Assembly (NCBI RefSeq): GCF_000003815.2
Contig: NC_049991.1
Coordinates: 12,588,307-12,652,306 of the forward strand
Reading direction: 5' to 3'
From: Branchiostoma floridae
Taxonomy: Eukaryota > Chordata > Leptocardii > Amphioxiformes > Branchiostomatidae
Length of the DNA stretch: 64,000 nt
Shown here: positions 13,101 through 26,153 of the stretch, in pieces
Layout of the letters: every line of letters begins with the position of its first letter
Numbering within the stretch: the first letter of the stretch is position 1
The notes under the pieces: generated by a model
What the model was told of the DNA's origin: nothing
Database searches by the model: none
The model's input: the letters and a program-made list of their open reading frames with translations, nothing else
Program-made: the position numbers and the translations under genes

Positions 13101-16100
13101 AGTTTTGATCAAATGTCCTTGCTGTGGTACAATACTCACACTATAGATTTAGAGTAGCCAAGAATTATGCACAGCATTTGGTCATTAAGGCGTTTGACCG
13201 TTTTATTTCCGTTGTCAGAATGAGTTGCATGAGTCTCTGAAGCTGCTTGGTTACAACACATGTATCCACGAATATAAAGTGCTTATACATGCTATGAATA
13301 TATAATTATGATATATTTGAACCTTTACAAGTCACCAGTAAACTGCCCTTTCTATCTGTTAAGGGATTCCTCCTTATACATGAGCAACTCTGTCAAAAGC
13401 TTCTGTACATAACAACGCCTCAGTGCTAGGTCTTCCATATGATTCTATCGCTATAAGGTCGGATAACCAGGCCTCCCAACCACTCAATTCAGACGCGATT
13501 ATCGCTACTATTTTGACAAGATATCCATCTTTCCGGCGGCGGTAGTTAAGTGAGCTGACGTTTAAGAGACAATGCACTATCTGTGGGCGCATCAGGCTTA
13601 GTTAAGGTAGATAGAACCTAGACAAGAAGAGCAAAAACTGAGCACAGGATAGGAGAGAGTCACTATTCTCAAGGAACTTATTCCACAACTTCAGCAATTA
13701 AAAAGATAATGTAGACTTTTAGTTGGGTTTTGGAACTGCGCACTCTATAAGACACAGCCGCCTCATACGTATCATTCTACGTGATAAATTTGTAAAAACA
13801 CCTTGTGCACAAGTAAAACGTGTTTTAGCAGACTCGAATACCCAATGTCTATTTTGTTATACCCGTGTTGTAATGATTTTCCACGTTAAGTGCGAATTAC
13901 GCATTGAAAAAAAATACTTCTTTGTCCGTTTTAATGAATGCAAATGGTATTGACAAACAACTCGTATCTATATAAAATGGCTACCGAAATCTTGAGTGTG
14001 TTTGCGGACCAATTTTCTTGGCACGGCGTGAAGCGAAAGTTTGCGAGGTGTCGCGGGAAGAGCCAGAGCCGCCGTTCACAGACGCAGGTTTTATCACAGA
14101 GTCAGAGACAAGATTTCGGCTGTCTGGGACAATATTTGCTGGGAAGGGGGAGGGTTAATTGATTGGAATAGAGTAGGGATAATCCATAGAACACATAGGA
14201 TAACAATGTTTGAATTCGCTACCTAATGCTACCGGCATACGTGATCGCGACTGGCGCTCGGTCTGCAGTGTTAGTGTCCCATATCTAAGTTTTTTTACAC
14301 CTGTTTGTTTTTGTCAAATAGCGTTTTTCGCCCGCAAAATGCAGTACATTTTTATTGACAATGGATTTGTGCTGGAAATATTCCATTCTACCAACGATTG
14401 TAATCTTCTTTGTCACTTTAAAATAAACTTATAAAAAAGATGATGGTAAGAAATGACATACCTTGCATTGAATTTGTAATGGGAAAATGTTATGATGTTT
14501 ATACTGTTTTAATCGGATGGGTCCTTTGAGAACCCCAGTCCTTGGCCTAGCCTTCTTAATATCACACCATTAACGCCTGGTTCGTGTTTCGTTTGTTGTC
14601 TGTGTTGTTGTTTTCTTTTTCACCAAGGACAAGGTCTATCGGATTAATTTATCTTGCTAGCAATGTGTGAATCCGGATAATCTAGACCCGTGGCAGGGAA
14701 GAACAATGCCCTTTAATGGACTACACCTGTATCCTTTATCTAACCCCCCGGTTTGTGACGCCGTAAGCCTGCTGCCTCCATGATATGTATTGTGGCGGGG
14801 GGATTCAAAGTCCTACCGTCTGTCGGATCAGGGCTGTTAGAGGGGATCAGTAGTGAAGAGGGATTTAGTGCATTTCAGGAGCTATCCCAGCTCTTGCTTA
14901 CCCGGCTCTGTACCAAAAATCCCTCCCCTTTTGAACCGCCGGTGGTTTTCCATACGTATCTGTGATCAGCATCTGAAACAAGTGCGTCCTCAGGATCCTA
15001 ACCCTCCCATGATACGGCTTGTAGATGTGCACGGTGACAGGTTTTCTTCACAACATGATCATGGCGTCTAGCAGTGGCAGCTTTGAAGGGATTACTGACA
15101 GATTAGAAACCTCCACAAAATCTGTACTTGACTTCTCGACCTTTTCCTGTTCCCTTCTGCATGGATCTCTATGTCTATCTACCATCTAGCCAGAGAGCTC
15201 TTGCAATGTCCCCGTGAAGCTATAACTTTGGATGAAAACATGTTGAAGTCAGGTAGGGGGAAACACAAAGTTTAACACTCCCTACCCACTAGAGACTGCG
15301 ATCGCGCTGCGGCCACTGAGTGACCAAAGGTTTGACAGATCGCTCAACGAAGATAATTAAAGAACGATTCTTCTAACTTTTTTTCATGTTTTGTCGAGGT
15401 TTAAATTATACTTGAACATCCAGCACCATATTCCAGCTATAAAATCAAGGTCACACAAACCCTTTTCGCCCAGCGATCGCCGTGTACTATAAAGAGGGCA
15501 TAAAGCAGGCGAGTTTTCAAGAACAGGCATCAGGTATCCATACGGAGGGGTTTGCTAAATAGTTTTGTATCTCTTTGACGAAATCTGTCAGCCCCCTCCT
15601 TTGGTCTGTACCGCCGACGGACCGGGGACACTTGGCGGGGCTCTAATCCTTCTCAATCAGGCCGCTGGAAACTCAGAACACATTTAAGAAAGGTATGCGA
15701 TCTTATGTTGAAATATGCGTTCCATAGATATGGTAAAACTGACGGGCACGAACTACTCTGTTTCTTGTTTTGCACTGCTTCAGGGTACACATTAACCCAA
15801 ACAAATCATTATGGATAAACTAAACTTTACATAACCAACACTACAAATAAGTTGGGACTTACCCCCAAAAGTTTAGTTAATGTCATTTACCAACACAGAT
15901 GAACTTTCATGCCAATTGCAAACAAAGAAAATTGAATACAAGTATGTATACGTGTACTGCACATATAAAAATATTTGTTAATGCCATCACCTCTCACATT
16001 ATACTGAATGAACATTATGACCATGGATCTACATCAATGTATGGAAAACAGTTCGTTAATATTTCACAGAAAGAGGCAGAAACAACGAGGCTCGTTAACT

Positions 16101-19100
16101 GGTTCTACACGGTCCATGTGTCAAACGGTCGACACAGCCCAGGGTACCGAGAAAGATCATCCCTTGCTAATAAGACAGCGTTGGCGGGCGGTATCTGGGC
16201 TCCCCGGTGTGTATCTGTATCTGTGGCTCACTTATCACGCCTTAATCCCGTCTGCCACGTTATTTACTGCTGTATAGACTCGCCTTATCACAGGCCGATA
16301 TCGCCTGACAGATATAGGTTATCGTGAGGTGATATCTCATGCAGAGATAGCGATCCCCCATTACTATTAAGTACGTATTTTTGTCAGTCTCCAACAAAAG
16401 AGTGTGCCAATAGTTTTGCTGCAGGTTACCTCTTGTAAATTTAGAACCTTAAATCTTTCGTAGCTGCAAACGCTTAGAAAATTTATAGGTACATGGGAGT
16501 CTGTTACAGCCAAGATATTCCTGTTTGTAACTTAAACCGTAGAAAATATGACATGAATTACTAATTAGAACAACACACTTTTCAAGGTTGTGGTTGACCG
16601 ACGTTTGTTCGGATCTCAAATGCATAAATCTAACTACAGCAAGGTGACAAGGCTCAATGTCAAAAATAGGACTCAAACATCCTACAAACATCCAAACCAT
16701 GTCTTCCTTTTTGTGTCCTTCGCTTTGGCCAACATTCTACTGACATTCCCCGTATTGTGATTTTGATGCAAGGGCAACAAACATACGTGAATAGGGCCAG
16801 AACAAGCTGGCGGTTGCCATTGTACCGACAATAGTTTTGAAAGTATTCGGGAGACGTCGTTTTGTTGTTATAACACTTACAAGCTATTTGTAAAGACATT
16901 AAGAGCATATTTCGCTACGGGGCGAGGGGCCGGTCATACGACGTAAACGAGGTAGAAACGAACGCACGAGTTAGACGGGCATGTCAGCAACTCACATGTG
17001 ACCAAACATTTTTTGTGAAGGAAAGTGAATGATGTCTAGTTTGACAATGAATGACATTCTGTATGACAACAACACTCAGTTGCCCTAACCTTCACTCAAC
17101 GTCCAATAAAGCATATTCGTCTTTAAAAATATCCGGGGTACTAGTATTCATTTCTGTTCAGTGCAATCACGTGTGAAAAATGAGTATATGAGCTGCTTGC
17201 TTTTTTATAACTTATGCTTGATTAGCCATTATACCACTTTAGAAAAACGTTTTCTCAGTTTCCGACGATTTTTTGCTCTCTTTTCACCCTTGTCTCTGCG
17301 CGGCAACGTTCATTGATCAGTGCTATGGCGGACAGTAAGGTCGGTGAAGTACCTCTGATAACGGTTTAATCGGCTCACACTGTCTCGATATGTCGTCTGA
17401 AGTGTGCATGTGCGTGTGTGTGTGTTTTTCCTATAAAGCTCACGCTCTTGAGGGCGTAAGTAAATTAAGTGCAACCACAAACAAGCTCAGGGTGAACCTG
17501 TATGTGTACCACTTGTGTATGTTTGTACCTATTCTATACCGCCTACTCACAACACAAAGTGCGCCAAAAATAACCCGAATGCGTTGCTGTACGGCTAAAA
17601 TTTAGAAAAGTAATAAGTTCTTTTTTATTCACCAAAATTGCATGATGATAGCACAGTTCTAGTATATAGCTTCTGTTATGTTCTACCGTGGTTAACTCAA
17701 CTGAACATAAAGACCTAAAGGCTTGGACAGAAATCAATTGCCTATCCTAGATAGCTTAGAATCCTTCCACTCAATTGAGTTCACTAGTCTCTTTAGAGCA
17801 CAGGGCGGTATTCTGAGTCAGGCAACAGAAAACGTTAAATGAAAACGAACTCGATCATTTTTGTCTGAAAGTAAACGGAGCGATTTTTTTTCTTCATTTT
17901 TCAACATTATTTTTTTATTGAGTTCAATTGACATTGTGTGAACGCAGAGGTCTAACTTTGTTTGTATGAACATAAAAGAATCCACGGGACTGATCCTGTA
18001 TGTAGTAAAGAAAAATAAACCGTGTCGTGTCTGAAATGACATTCAATTTGTGCGAAATGACGTTCCCACCATGAATAATTAAACCGGTTCGTTGGAATTC
18101 CTGTTCGGTACATTTCCCACCCGTTTATACACCTGTTCTCAGTATTATCACTACGATGCTCGTTTTCACAAGAACAATACACGCTCTTTGTTCTGTTCCA
18201 GCAAAAATGCCTGTCTTTTATCCCAGGTATGTCCATATTGAAAAAATAATGACGAAATAATAGAGCGAGAGTAATTTAATGCTAGTGACTAAAATGTCGG
18301 GACCATATGGTACCTGACGTGAGCGTGCGCTGTTAGAATCGTGGGAAAAGACTGGTACAAATTGTTTCCTTTTGTTCGGGTTATCTGGTGTAGTTTCCGC
18401 GCCCCAGGCCAGTATACAGCCGAGCCGTGTTTGGACACGAGGAAAATTACACGTTACATTTACCTCAGATATTGGAAAAGATAGTTGTTCTTCCTCGTAC
18501 GAGAACAAGTGTCAAAAATATGGAATTTTCCTCTGTTTTGTACCTGAGAACATAGTTGAAATTTTAGATTAGTGTCTATCTTTCGCCAAGTTCCTTTTCA
18601 CTTGTAATTGGTTTAATTTTTGTCGACTGCAGCAAAATGATGATTTGATGTTCACCGATCTGCCAACAATCATATACCAGAAACTTGTTCATAATCAAAC
18701 ATCATTGGTTAACTAGCACGTAACAACGTATTTGTGAACAATGGCTTATAAAAGCCTGTTCTTCACAGGTAAACGTAGACTTTCTTGACTTTACGGCAAA
18801 GTACAACTGATAGTCGGACACCACGTCCACACATAACATACACACACCGGTAACATGTTTGTCATAACTAACTACTTTAACCATAAATAATCACGGCAGG
18901 TAAAACCGGCCGGGCATTGTCCCTGCATCAATAGACATAGTTAGGGGTACACGAAACTACTATTTTGGTAAACTGTGCGTCAATGGTTCGTGTTCTTTTC
19001 TCCCCGGACCCTCCCTGGCCTCAGGCATTGTTGTTCCAACAATTTAGTGAAACCAGTTATCAAACTACCACAAACATACTGACCCCCTCGTTACTAAGAG

Positions 19101-20984
19101 CGCTTGCACGAAACCACTGTGTTCCTTGGGCCACCTACGTGGTTAGAAGGTATTGTATTAGAGCTGGGGGAAAGAGAACTAAAGAAAACTAACTGCCCTC
19201 GGGTCTAGTACTGGTACTGTTGACACTAAGTACTCTTTATAGATTTGTAATACCATAATTATGCGCTTTAGTCTGTGTGGTAAAGTGAAGTATATCTGTT
19301 ACACGTTCCTATAGGATGAGGTATAGTCTACATAACAAAACTTGATACACAGGAAAAAATTATAAAGTTTGAAAAAGTTTGCAAAATGTACGTTGGTATA
19401 CGGGTTGGCAATACGCATAAGATGGCGGTAGAATCACTTTATAAAACCTATAAAAAGCAGCCTGTATGTATGTATGATTAATTTCTGCTTGTGTACGGAA
19501 TTTAATCGCATCAGTTTGTACGTCATTAAGGCGGTGTCGTACTGAAACCCTAGTAAAGTCCAGCCATACTTGTGTTGATTAGAAAAGACAAAGATGCATA
19601 CCGAGAATCTGTGTGATCCAATAATGGAATAACTTCCCACGAGTTTTGATAGGTGCGTTTCACCACAGAGAGATGTGATTTGAGCTCCATGTCAAATTTG
19701 TTTTAGTCCATTACGTCTCTTGTTTTCGCCAGCACTAATTCTCTCTAATGAGAACCACATCGGTCGTCAAACATTCGATTTTCAACACCCCTGCTTTTCT
19801 CATTCTTATAAACGTCCGAGCTATCCAAACAGTAGGACTGCAAATAATCAAGATTGTCTTCAGTTCTTATCTTAAACACACAAATACTGGAAGTTGTGAA
19901 TAGATTTGATACTTTTTATGAGAACTTTAAATTTGTGGCTCTGACTTTTGACATAGCTGGTATATGACTCGTCCTACATAGAGAGAAACAAACACTCTGA
20001 ATGACACCTACGCCGGACATACTGTGCGCTTGTGTTTTTCTATCCCTTTCAGAATTTCCGGGCAGTACCGCAATAGTCTGGTAATGTGCATTTCACCACA
20101 ATGATATATGTAGTATCATTGGCCGTTTCAAGAAAGGTAAACTAAAACATCTTGACAAATAAACCATTTCATTGTCTTGGGACATTCATAACCGTTACAT
20201 GCAGGACAGATTAGGCAAAAAAAGTCAATACCATCACGCCACTATTTTATAGTCAATGCAGGTGTTTCTTCACCTGCGTACAGGTTGTTTTCTCACCTGG
20301 GTAGTCGGTGACACCTGTGAGTCCCGCCGCCTGAGAAGCCATGAGGAGCGCCTGTTTACAGGGGTCTGTCGGCAGGATGTCGCGGACGAGCTGGCCTTCG
20401 TACACGTACGGCACGGGCGGCGAGTACGGTGCCTGGTGGGGGGGAATACAAAACAGTGGGGTTAACATCCACACTTTATTTCGACTATAGACATAAAGAC
20501 GTACCGTACAGTGCGCTTTATCAAAGACGCCTCATGATATCACCAGAGATGCCACGTTATAGCTCTAGAGATAGCCTTAGATAGAGCAATGTCGTCCAGC
20601 ACGCTTACAAGCCAGGACGAACAATGTTAAGAACATCTCAGTGTTTCTGGCACAGACATGCAGTATATGTGCATCCTTGCCAAGTTTTGAGTACCGTTTA
20701 CAATGTCAGTAACTCAGTGTCTGAGATTGAATGTGTACATCTAGCCGTCAGATGACGAATAGAACTAAAGATTTGACAATGTTTGAAGAAAGACCGCATT
20801 GAGTGGTTTGGAAGTATATCATAGAACCTACCCTGACGGGTATCTGGAGCCACGGGGCGGTCTGTAGAGTGGTGGCGGGCGGGGTCGGGAAGCCAGGGGC
20901 GCTGGAGAAGATCGGCGGCGGCGGTGGGTACGGGGTGATCCGAGGAACGGAGCAGGTAAGGATCGGCGACGAACCGTACATCAT
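4186..20984 (-). CDS. Uncx-like paired-class homeobox transcription factor, four exons
   Basis: Spliced CDS on the minus strand: exons 20984-20832, 20432-20297, 11304-11147 and 4677-4186, totalling 939 nt (312 residues plus TAG). All junctions have AG/GT borders and compatible phases (0, 1, 0). The homeodomain spans residues about 104-163. It has the helix-1 string [22 protein letters not shown] in helix 2, and VWFQNRRAK in helix 3 with Gln50. The intron lies exactly between homeodomain residues 46 and 47, as is usual in paired-class genes. [10 protein letters not shown] and [12 protein letters not shown] are typical of Unc-4/Uncx, but the sequence after NRRAK (LRRQLK) departs from the Uncx WRKKEN type. 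Residues about 259-276 ([14 protein letters not shown]) form an OAR motif. The tail is Ser/Glu/Asp-rich; the N-terminus is Pro-rich, with a weak eh1-like stretch (QLVRDILP). It should act as a nuclear sequence-specific DNA-binding regulator. Start: tandem ATGs at 20984 and 20981; an in-frame ATG at 21086 is possible. One-to-one orthology with Uncx is not proven. Confidence 0.9.
4678..11146 (-). other. Homeobox intron 3 (6.5 kb, between homeodomain residues 46 and 47)
   Basis: Bounded by a CAG/GTGAGG donor at 11147/11146 and a TACAG acceptor at 4678. It holds a C10 plus (CA)7 microsatellite at 7526-7550, a purine-rich stretch around 5958-5982, and GC-richer blocks (about 5540-5660, 6000-6090, 10020-10270) that could be conserved non-coding elements. 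No further exon was found. Confidence 0.8.
6534..6890 (-). other. 118-codon ORF inside homeobox intron 3, coding status doubtful
   Basis: This is the longest minus-strand ORF in the intron, starting [12 protein letters not shown]. It contains a donor-like CAG/GTAAAT inside its second half. I see no domain, signal peptide or repeat and do not recognise it. It lies on the same strand as the host gene, so it could be an unrecognised alternative exon, but a chance ORF of this length is expected in a 64-kb window. Confidence 0.12.
11305..20296 (-). other. Homeobox intron 2 (9.0 kb)
   Basis: Bounded by a CCAG/GTGAGA donor and a GTGTAG acceptor (phase 1). No exon or transposon is recognised. A GATA-site cluster near 16231-16350 and a GC-richer stretch near 15290-15660 are the most distinct parts. 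A 142-codon plus-strand ORF at 15899-16327 shows no coding signature. Confidence 0.8.
20433..20831 (-). other. Homeobox intron 1 (399 bp)
   Basis: Donor AGG/GTAGGT at 20832/20831 and acceptor CACCAG at 20433, phase 0. It contains nothing else of note. Confidence 0.8.
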
Positions 20985-23400
20985 TGTAAGTTTCTTTCTC
21001 TCGAGATTTGTAGAAAGACGTCTCCTGGTTAGAGTCGCACAGCTGCCTTGTTGCGGTGCAGTGAAAATACCTGTCCCAACGTTCAACTATCAACGTGAAA
21101 ACTGTTTGGTTTCCGACGAAGGCTGTCAGAATACCGGAAGTTTCCAACTGGCACGTAAGCCACGAGGGTTTTCACTACAGACACTGTTAGAAGAAAGAAC
21201 AGCAAAGTCGTACGTGGACTTGTGACCGAAAACGGCAGGACGTGGGTTCGACGCCTTAAGAAAAAAACGTGGTGTCTCTGTGTGAGTATGTCTTGCGTCG
21301 AGGACGTGTCGTAACTCTAGACTGGTTGGTCGCTCCGGCCCTGACGTAGTTGTATACTACGCCAGAACACGTGACCTCTCCGGGAGGATGATTCACAAAA
21401 TCCCTCACCAATCAGCGGCCCGACCCCCATACACGCCTCCCCTCTCCTCTCCCCACCGTCGGATCTCCTAACGTTTATCAGGCCAGCCCGTGAAATCTTA
21501 TTACGGTGTTTTATCAATACACATCAGGTGGGAAGCCCGCCCTTTCATATTGTCAAGCCTCGTGTTTGGTCAGCTACGATACGCCACCGCCACCTTTAAG
21601 CCGTGTTTGCCATTCTCATTCCCCTTGCTCTTAAGTGGCGATGATTTAGATAACGCGGGTGGGTTCTGAGGGAGAGGGATGGGTGAGCTATCTGCACCCG
21701 TAATCTCCCGGCTCCTTTTATGTCTGGGCGGGAAGATATCGAGTTCTGGCCGGGCGAGTCATCACCTTTTGCCACGGCGCACCTGATTACCCCACCTCCA
21801 AGGCATCTCACAGTTTACCTGGTCGCAGGTAAACACAGCGTAAACAATCCGCCCTTTTGTGGCGCCCTGCGTAAACTGAGGGAAACCCGAGTCGTCCGCG
21901 AAGGGTGCCCGGGACGTTTTCCATTCAGCTCCCCGCCACCGACTCCGCTCCCTTTTCAATACTCCCCGTCTCGTGTTCTCCCGTAGGGTGGGCCTAGCTT
22001 GCAATCCAGCGTGTAGTTAATTGATGCTAATTTTTTAATTGATGTCTTAACACGATGTAAACTTGGTGCTGGTGGTGTTGGGTTCTGTCCCAGGCCGGTA
22101 AGCGAGAGAGACCCTGGCGCCTCTGGGTAAAGAAAGGCGGACTCCGCCGCCACGTTTCGTCCGGGAAGTTGATCGGTCCTTTCTCGGCTACGTGTGGCCG
22201 CCAGCCACGTCCCGCCGCCCGCCCAGGGTCGGGTTGTACCCCCTCAGAGTGACCTGGAGCCGAGACGAAACCTTGGACGAAGTCCTTGGCACTTTGCGAA
22301 GAGAGACTTCACGCGCACAGAGCAAACAATCTCCTCCTGACGAAACGTTCTTGGCGCCAGAACAGGTGTTCCTTGCAGAGAGGACGGATTTCCAAACGAT
22401 ATCGTCACGTAGGCACTTAGCCAAAACAAAATTTTCCCATCTATACCATTTGTTCACTTGTACTCTCAAAATGAGTCCCTAGTCACAAGAGAAGGTTTAC
22501 TAAAAGAACAAGGGCCCTACATTAGAACATGTGCTTCGCTGGCGTGACAAAACATAAACTTGCAGCTCTAACGCGAAAAGAACATTAAGGTAGCCGCACA
22601 AGACCCTTGACTTCCTGTCTACTGACACATTGTTAGTATGTTAGCTGGCTTGGTTTAGCCCAGCCCGTGCGCCATTGTTGAGCGTACCACTTAACATTGT
22701 TGCTATAACAGTTGAAACTTGTCGCTACAAATTCAGGGGGTAGGGGAGGGCTGGCACCCACTCTACAACAGAGCTAAGGCGTGTTTGGGTGTATCTAGGA
22801 GTCTTGGGTTTTTCTCAAATTTCTTTGTTTCACTATCAGAGTACAGATGTTTAGTCAAAAATCAAATTTGTCAAACGCTGAAATGAATTTCTATTGATTG
22901 AATTAGAAGTGTTACAGTATGCACTTAAAAAAACTTAAGTTAGAACGGTAGTTCAGATAATCTTCAGATATGCTCAAACGCCTATTATAAATATGAAATG
23001 AACGTCACTTTTCAGCTGCATGAGTAATTAAGATTTTGCCAAGTGAAGATCGTGTAGTTCTAGTTTCCATACAATGTAGTATGAAAAGCAATTGTGGTAG
23101 ATGTTTAACCTATGGGAGCTAGTTGGTCATTTGTGCGCTCCGATCCCTTGAGTCGGTGAATAGTTTTCTCTCCTCCGCGCCTTTCCCCGCCAGTTCCCTT
23201 TCAGCCTCTCGGCGTGCAAGTGTATCGTTTTCCCGCCTTATCTCTCCCTCCATCTCCACCCTTTCTCGCGGCAACCTGAACCCCACTCTCTCTGCCAACA
23301 CAGCCAGGCTTTACCTGGCGTATCGGTGACTCGCTGTGATTACAAATTGGGGTACATTTGTCATACAAGACTTCCAATCAAGTGGCGCTATAGCCCAGTG
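20985..23400. promoter_or_regulatory. GC-rich 5' flank of the homeobox gene (probable promoter/5' UTR region)
   Basis: From the start codon to about 22.5 kb the sequence is clearly richer in GC and CpG than the introns, with C-rich tracts near 21400-21450 and 21925-21990. It carries ORFs on both strands, which is expected of GC-rich DNA. No clear TATA box or start site can be fixed by eye. The promoter assignment rests on position and composition. Confidence 0.4.
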
Positions 23401-23480
23401 TTTAGATAAGCACCCACTTTCCCAGGCCTCTAACTCTACAAGTGCGGATACGCTGGGCTTAGAACAGGTGAATAGTTTAC
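23380..23480 (+). repeat. Possible tRNA-derived SINE head
   Basis: GTGGCGCTATAGCCCAGTGT followed by TTAGATAAGC resembles a tRNA 5' half with an A box (TAGCCCAGTG). No good B box follows at the expected spacing, so this is not a functional tRNA gene; at best a decayed SINE head. Confidence 0.22.
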
Positions 23481-26040
23481 CGACGACTCAACCGACTTTG
23501 TAAACTACCGTTGCCGCTCTAGCTCAAGCTATCTTTTCTGATCAAAAGGAAGGAGGGATTCAATCCATTGACAATTCCGGTTAGGATGTTTTTACTTGCA
23601 ACGATAGGCACAATAATACATTTCCTATTGTTTCCGACCAATCTAGTGCCAGTGTTTCTTCAAGTTAAAGCAAGACTCGCGTAAACAGAGGCATTGAAAG
23701 CGTTTGAATCATCAATTTAGAAGTTGGCCTTGCTTGTTGCATAGTTAAAACACCAGCTCTTATGTCTACTGAATACAATAAAGTATTCATCAAAGTACTC
23801 ATCAGAATGCCTACGCGGGAACTATTGATATGAAATGGAAGAGATGATGATTGATATTGTTTTCCCTGGCTATTTCAATTGTCAATGCTAATATTTGCCT
23901 CTTTAAAAAAGCCTCTGCAATGGCTTTATTGATGGACTGTTGACAAGTTGATAAAGTACTAAGGACCCCGCTGGTGCGCACTGCGCCTCGCTATTTGGTG
24001 ATTTTCCTAAGCATGTCGGAGCACTTTCACAGACATCTCTGACCCCTAATGGACTGGTCATCTCATGGCACAAAACTGACCCTTCGCTACTGTCTCTGTC
24101 CAAAATTGTTTACAAATCTGACACCGATGAGGATGAAATCCACACCATATAAGGCTATAGAATATCGTAATCTGTCAGTTCCTGCAAACCGTTTGGACAA
24201 GCTGTCAATCACTTGGAGCAAAGTGCTGGAAACCAGATCGAAGGATGGATCAGCGACTTAAATGTTGTTGTTTTTGTTGTCTTCATTGTTATTACCAATA
24301 AGCCATTGTTGCCCAAATTCTAATCAGCCCCAATTAAAGGGGATCATACAGGGTATTAAGCTGCGTTAGGGAACTGCATCCCGTTCCAAAACATCCGAAA
24401 CACGAAGATAGACCAAAATGTTGTCATTTTACGTAACACCACAATGCTATGGATCGAGTAATGCTCTTGCTGGTTTTTACACCAGACTTTGCGTTTCCTG
24501 CCTGCATGACTCAATTCTTACAAAAGTTGTGACACATGGGCAAATAGTAGTGGACAAACTCAAGCCAATCGCACACACTTACGTCATATCTTCAGAAAAG
24601 ACACTGTAACCGCAAATTAAGTTCCCGTTCAGAACTACTTTATTCAAGCCCACCACCAGACTAGTTTCGCCTTGTGCGTGGCTTCTTTAATGGTCAGAGC
24701 TAGAGACAAGTTGTGAAATATATGACATGCTACAACGAGAAAAGTCTTCATATTTGGTATTTAAGACAGGTGCGTGTTTTGGTATAATGGATCTGTTCAA
24801 GATATTCAAGATGAGATTGTGTCCTGACTAGTCTTTTTTTCATACAGACATCAACTTAATTACTGTTCCTCAAGGTATTTGCTTTAATGCCACCTTTTAT
24901 CTTCAGGTGTTCTGAGAAGTGTGTGTTTTTCTGAAGTAAACTCTACGTGGAGAAGACATTTCCTGTTCTCTCAGAAGTCGTGATGAGACCAGACGATGTC
25001 TCTAACCAGGTCATACATACCAGAAGATCCACCTACATTTTCAGATGACGTCAGAGGTCCCTAAAAGCCTGCTGATATACGGGTCGCGGTGTCGTCAGGC
25101 ATTGTAGCTACAACACGTACGACCTCAGAGCTATGCGCATAATTTGTGTCGGAATGTCGGCAAATTTCTCCATTCACAGCTAACGGGGCGGAGGGTATTC
25201 CAGCCCGCTTGGTTGGAAACTTAAAGGAAACCCGTCGGTTCGGTGCGACAAACCTGTCCAAACGGCAGGGAGGTTTAGCTATGGCTGTATGCTGTCGATT
25301 AGGTTCGGTAGAATTCTAAGCCAAGAATGACATAGGATGATTCCTTTGACAAATGAAAAAGTAGATAAAGAAATAAAGCCAATAGATTTTTTGAGTTACC
25401 AGGTAGTTAGTACAATTATAGGCTATACTCATGTAAAACTACGCTTTTCAATTCTATGTTGATGTTTTTGTGGACGCTGTCTGCTACGATGTTCGCTGAA
25501 ATTTAACGTAGGGAAATTCCGTCATGACCTCTTCACAGCCTTACCTTTCACTTCAGAGACCTCTTATCCGCGGAATCTAAGGTTGCTTGATTAGATCAAA
25601 GACGTTATACAAGATATAACGTTCTTAATTAGACCGTTGGCCGTTAGGGGATCCCCACATTCTGTATATCTTCTAGGTTAAAAACAGTTTCTATAATGAT
25701 TTTAGTAGCGAGTTTATGAGATGGACTATTTCATAACCTGGTGTCACTGATCAAAGGTTATAAATATGGCGCCATGTCGCAATGAATCATGGTAGGATTT
25801 TGTTAAAATTTAACAAGAATAAAGTTCATCGTAATAGATTATGATAAACAGGGAACGAAACATTCTCTTTGGTCCAAAATTGTAACAAATTCGTTGAAAG
25901 AACGGGCTTTTTTTCTTTTAAATTTGAACAGATTAGGTTCTAACGTCAACGAACATTCATATTATGACATTGACAGGACCTTGTGAGCACAGGGTCTGGT
26001 GTATTTGGTCAAATTGCACACTACCACTTCACCACAAACG
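23401..26040. other. Intergenic, no gene recognised
   Basis: Moderately AT-rich and single-copy in appearance. A tRNA-like A-box motif (see the SINE candidate at 23380-23480) lies at its left edge. Nothing else is recognised. Confidence 0.5.
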
Positions 26041-26063
26041 GAACTATATTGCATAATGTGCGG

Positions 26064-26070
26064 TATAAAA
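26064..26070 (+). promoter_or_regulatory. TATA box of the RING ORF
   Basis: TATAAAA follows GCGG and lies about 85 bases upstream of the ATG at 26154, so initiation near 26095 would give a leader of about 60 bases. A short hairpin (GTGGCC/GGCCAC, around 26093-26108) follows it. Confidence 0.45.
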
Positions 26071-26153
26071 GGTGTTCATGGTACGGTCCCTAGTGGCCAT
26101 TAGGCCACCACTCCCACTTGGCCATTCGGTCACTTGGACCACAATAACAAACT

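Noticed and set aside
15899..16327. 142-codon plus-strand ORF in homeobox intron 2
   Set aside because: Unremarkable composition, no motif, overlaps another open frame. A chance ORF is likely.
20698..21147. 149-codon minus-strand ORF over homeobox exon 1
   Set aside because: It is another frame of the real exon; the accepted frame joins in phase to three further exons.
22188..22482. Overlapping ORFs of 93-96 codons on both strands
   Set aside because: GC-rich flank of the homeobox gene; open frames on both strands reflect composition.
23119..23329. Charged 60-codon ORF with a coiled-coil look
   Set aside because: Low-complexity Arg/Glu-rich translation of a C/T-rich stretch; the opposite frame is Ser-rich. 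Not convincing.
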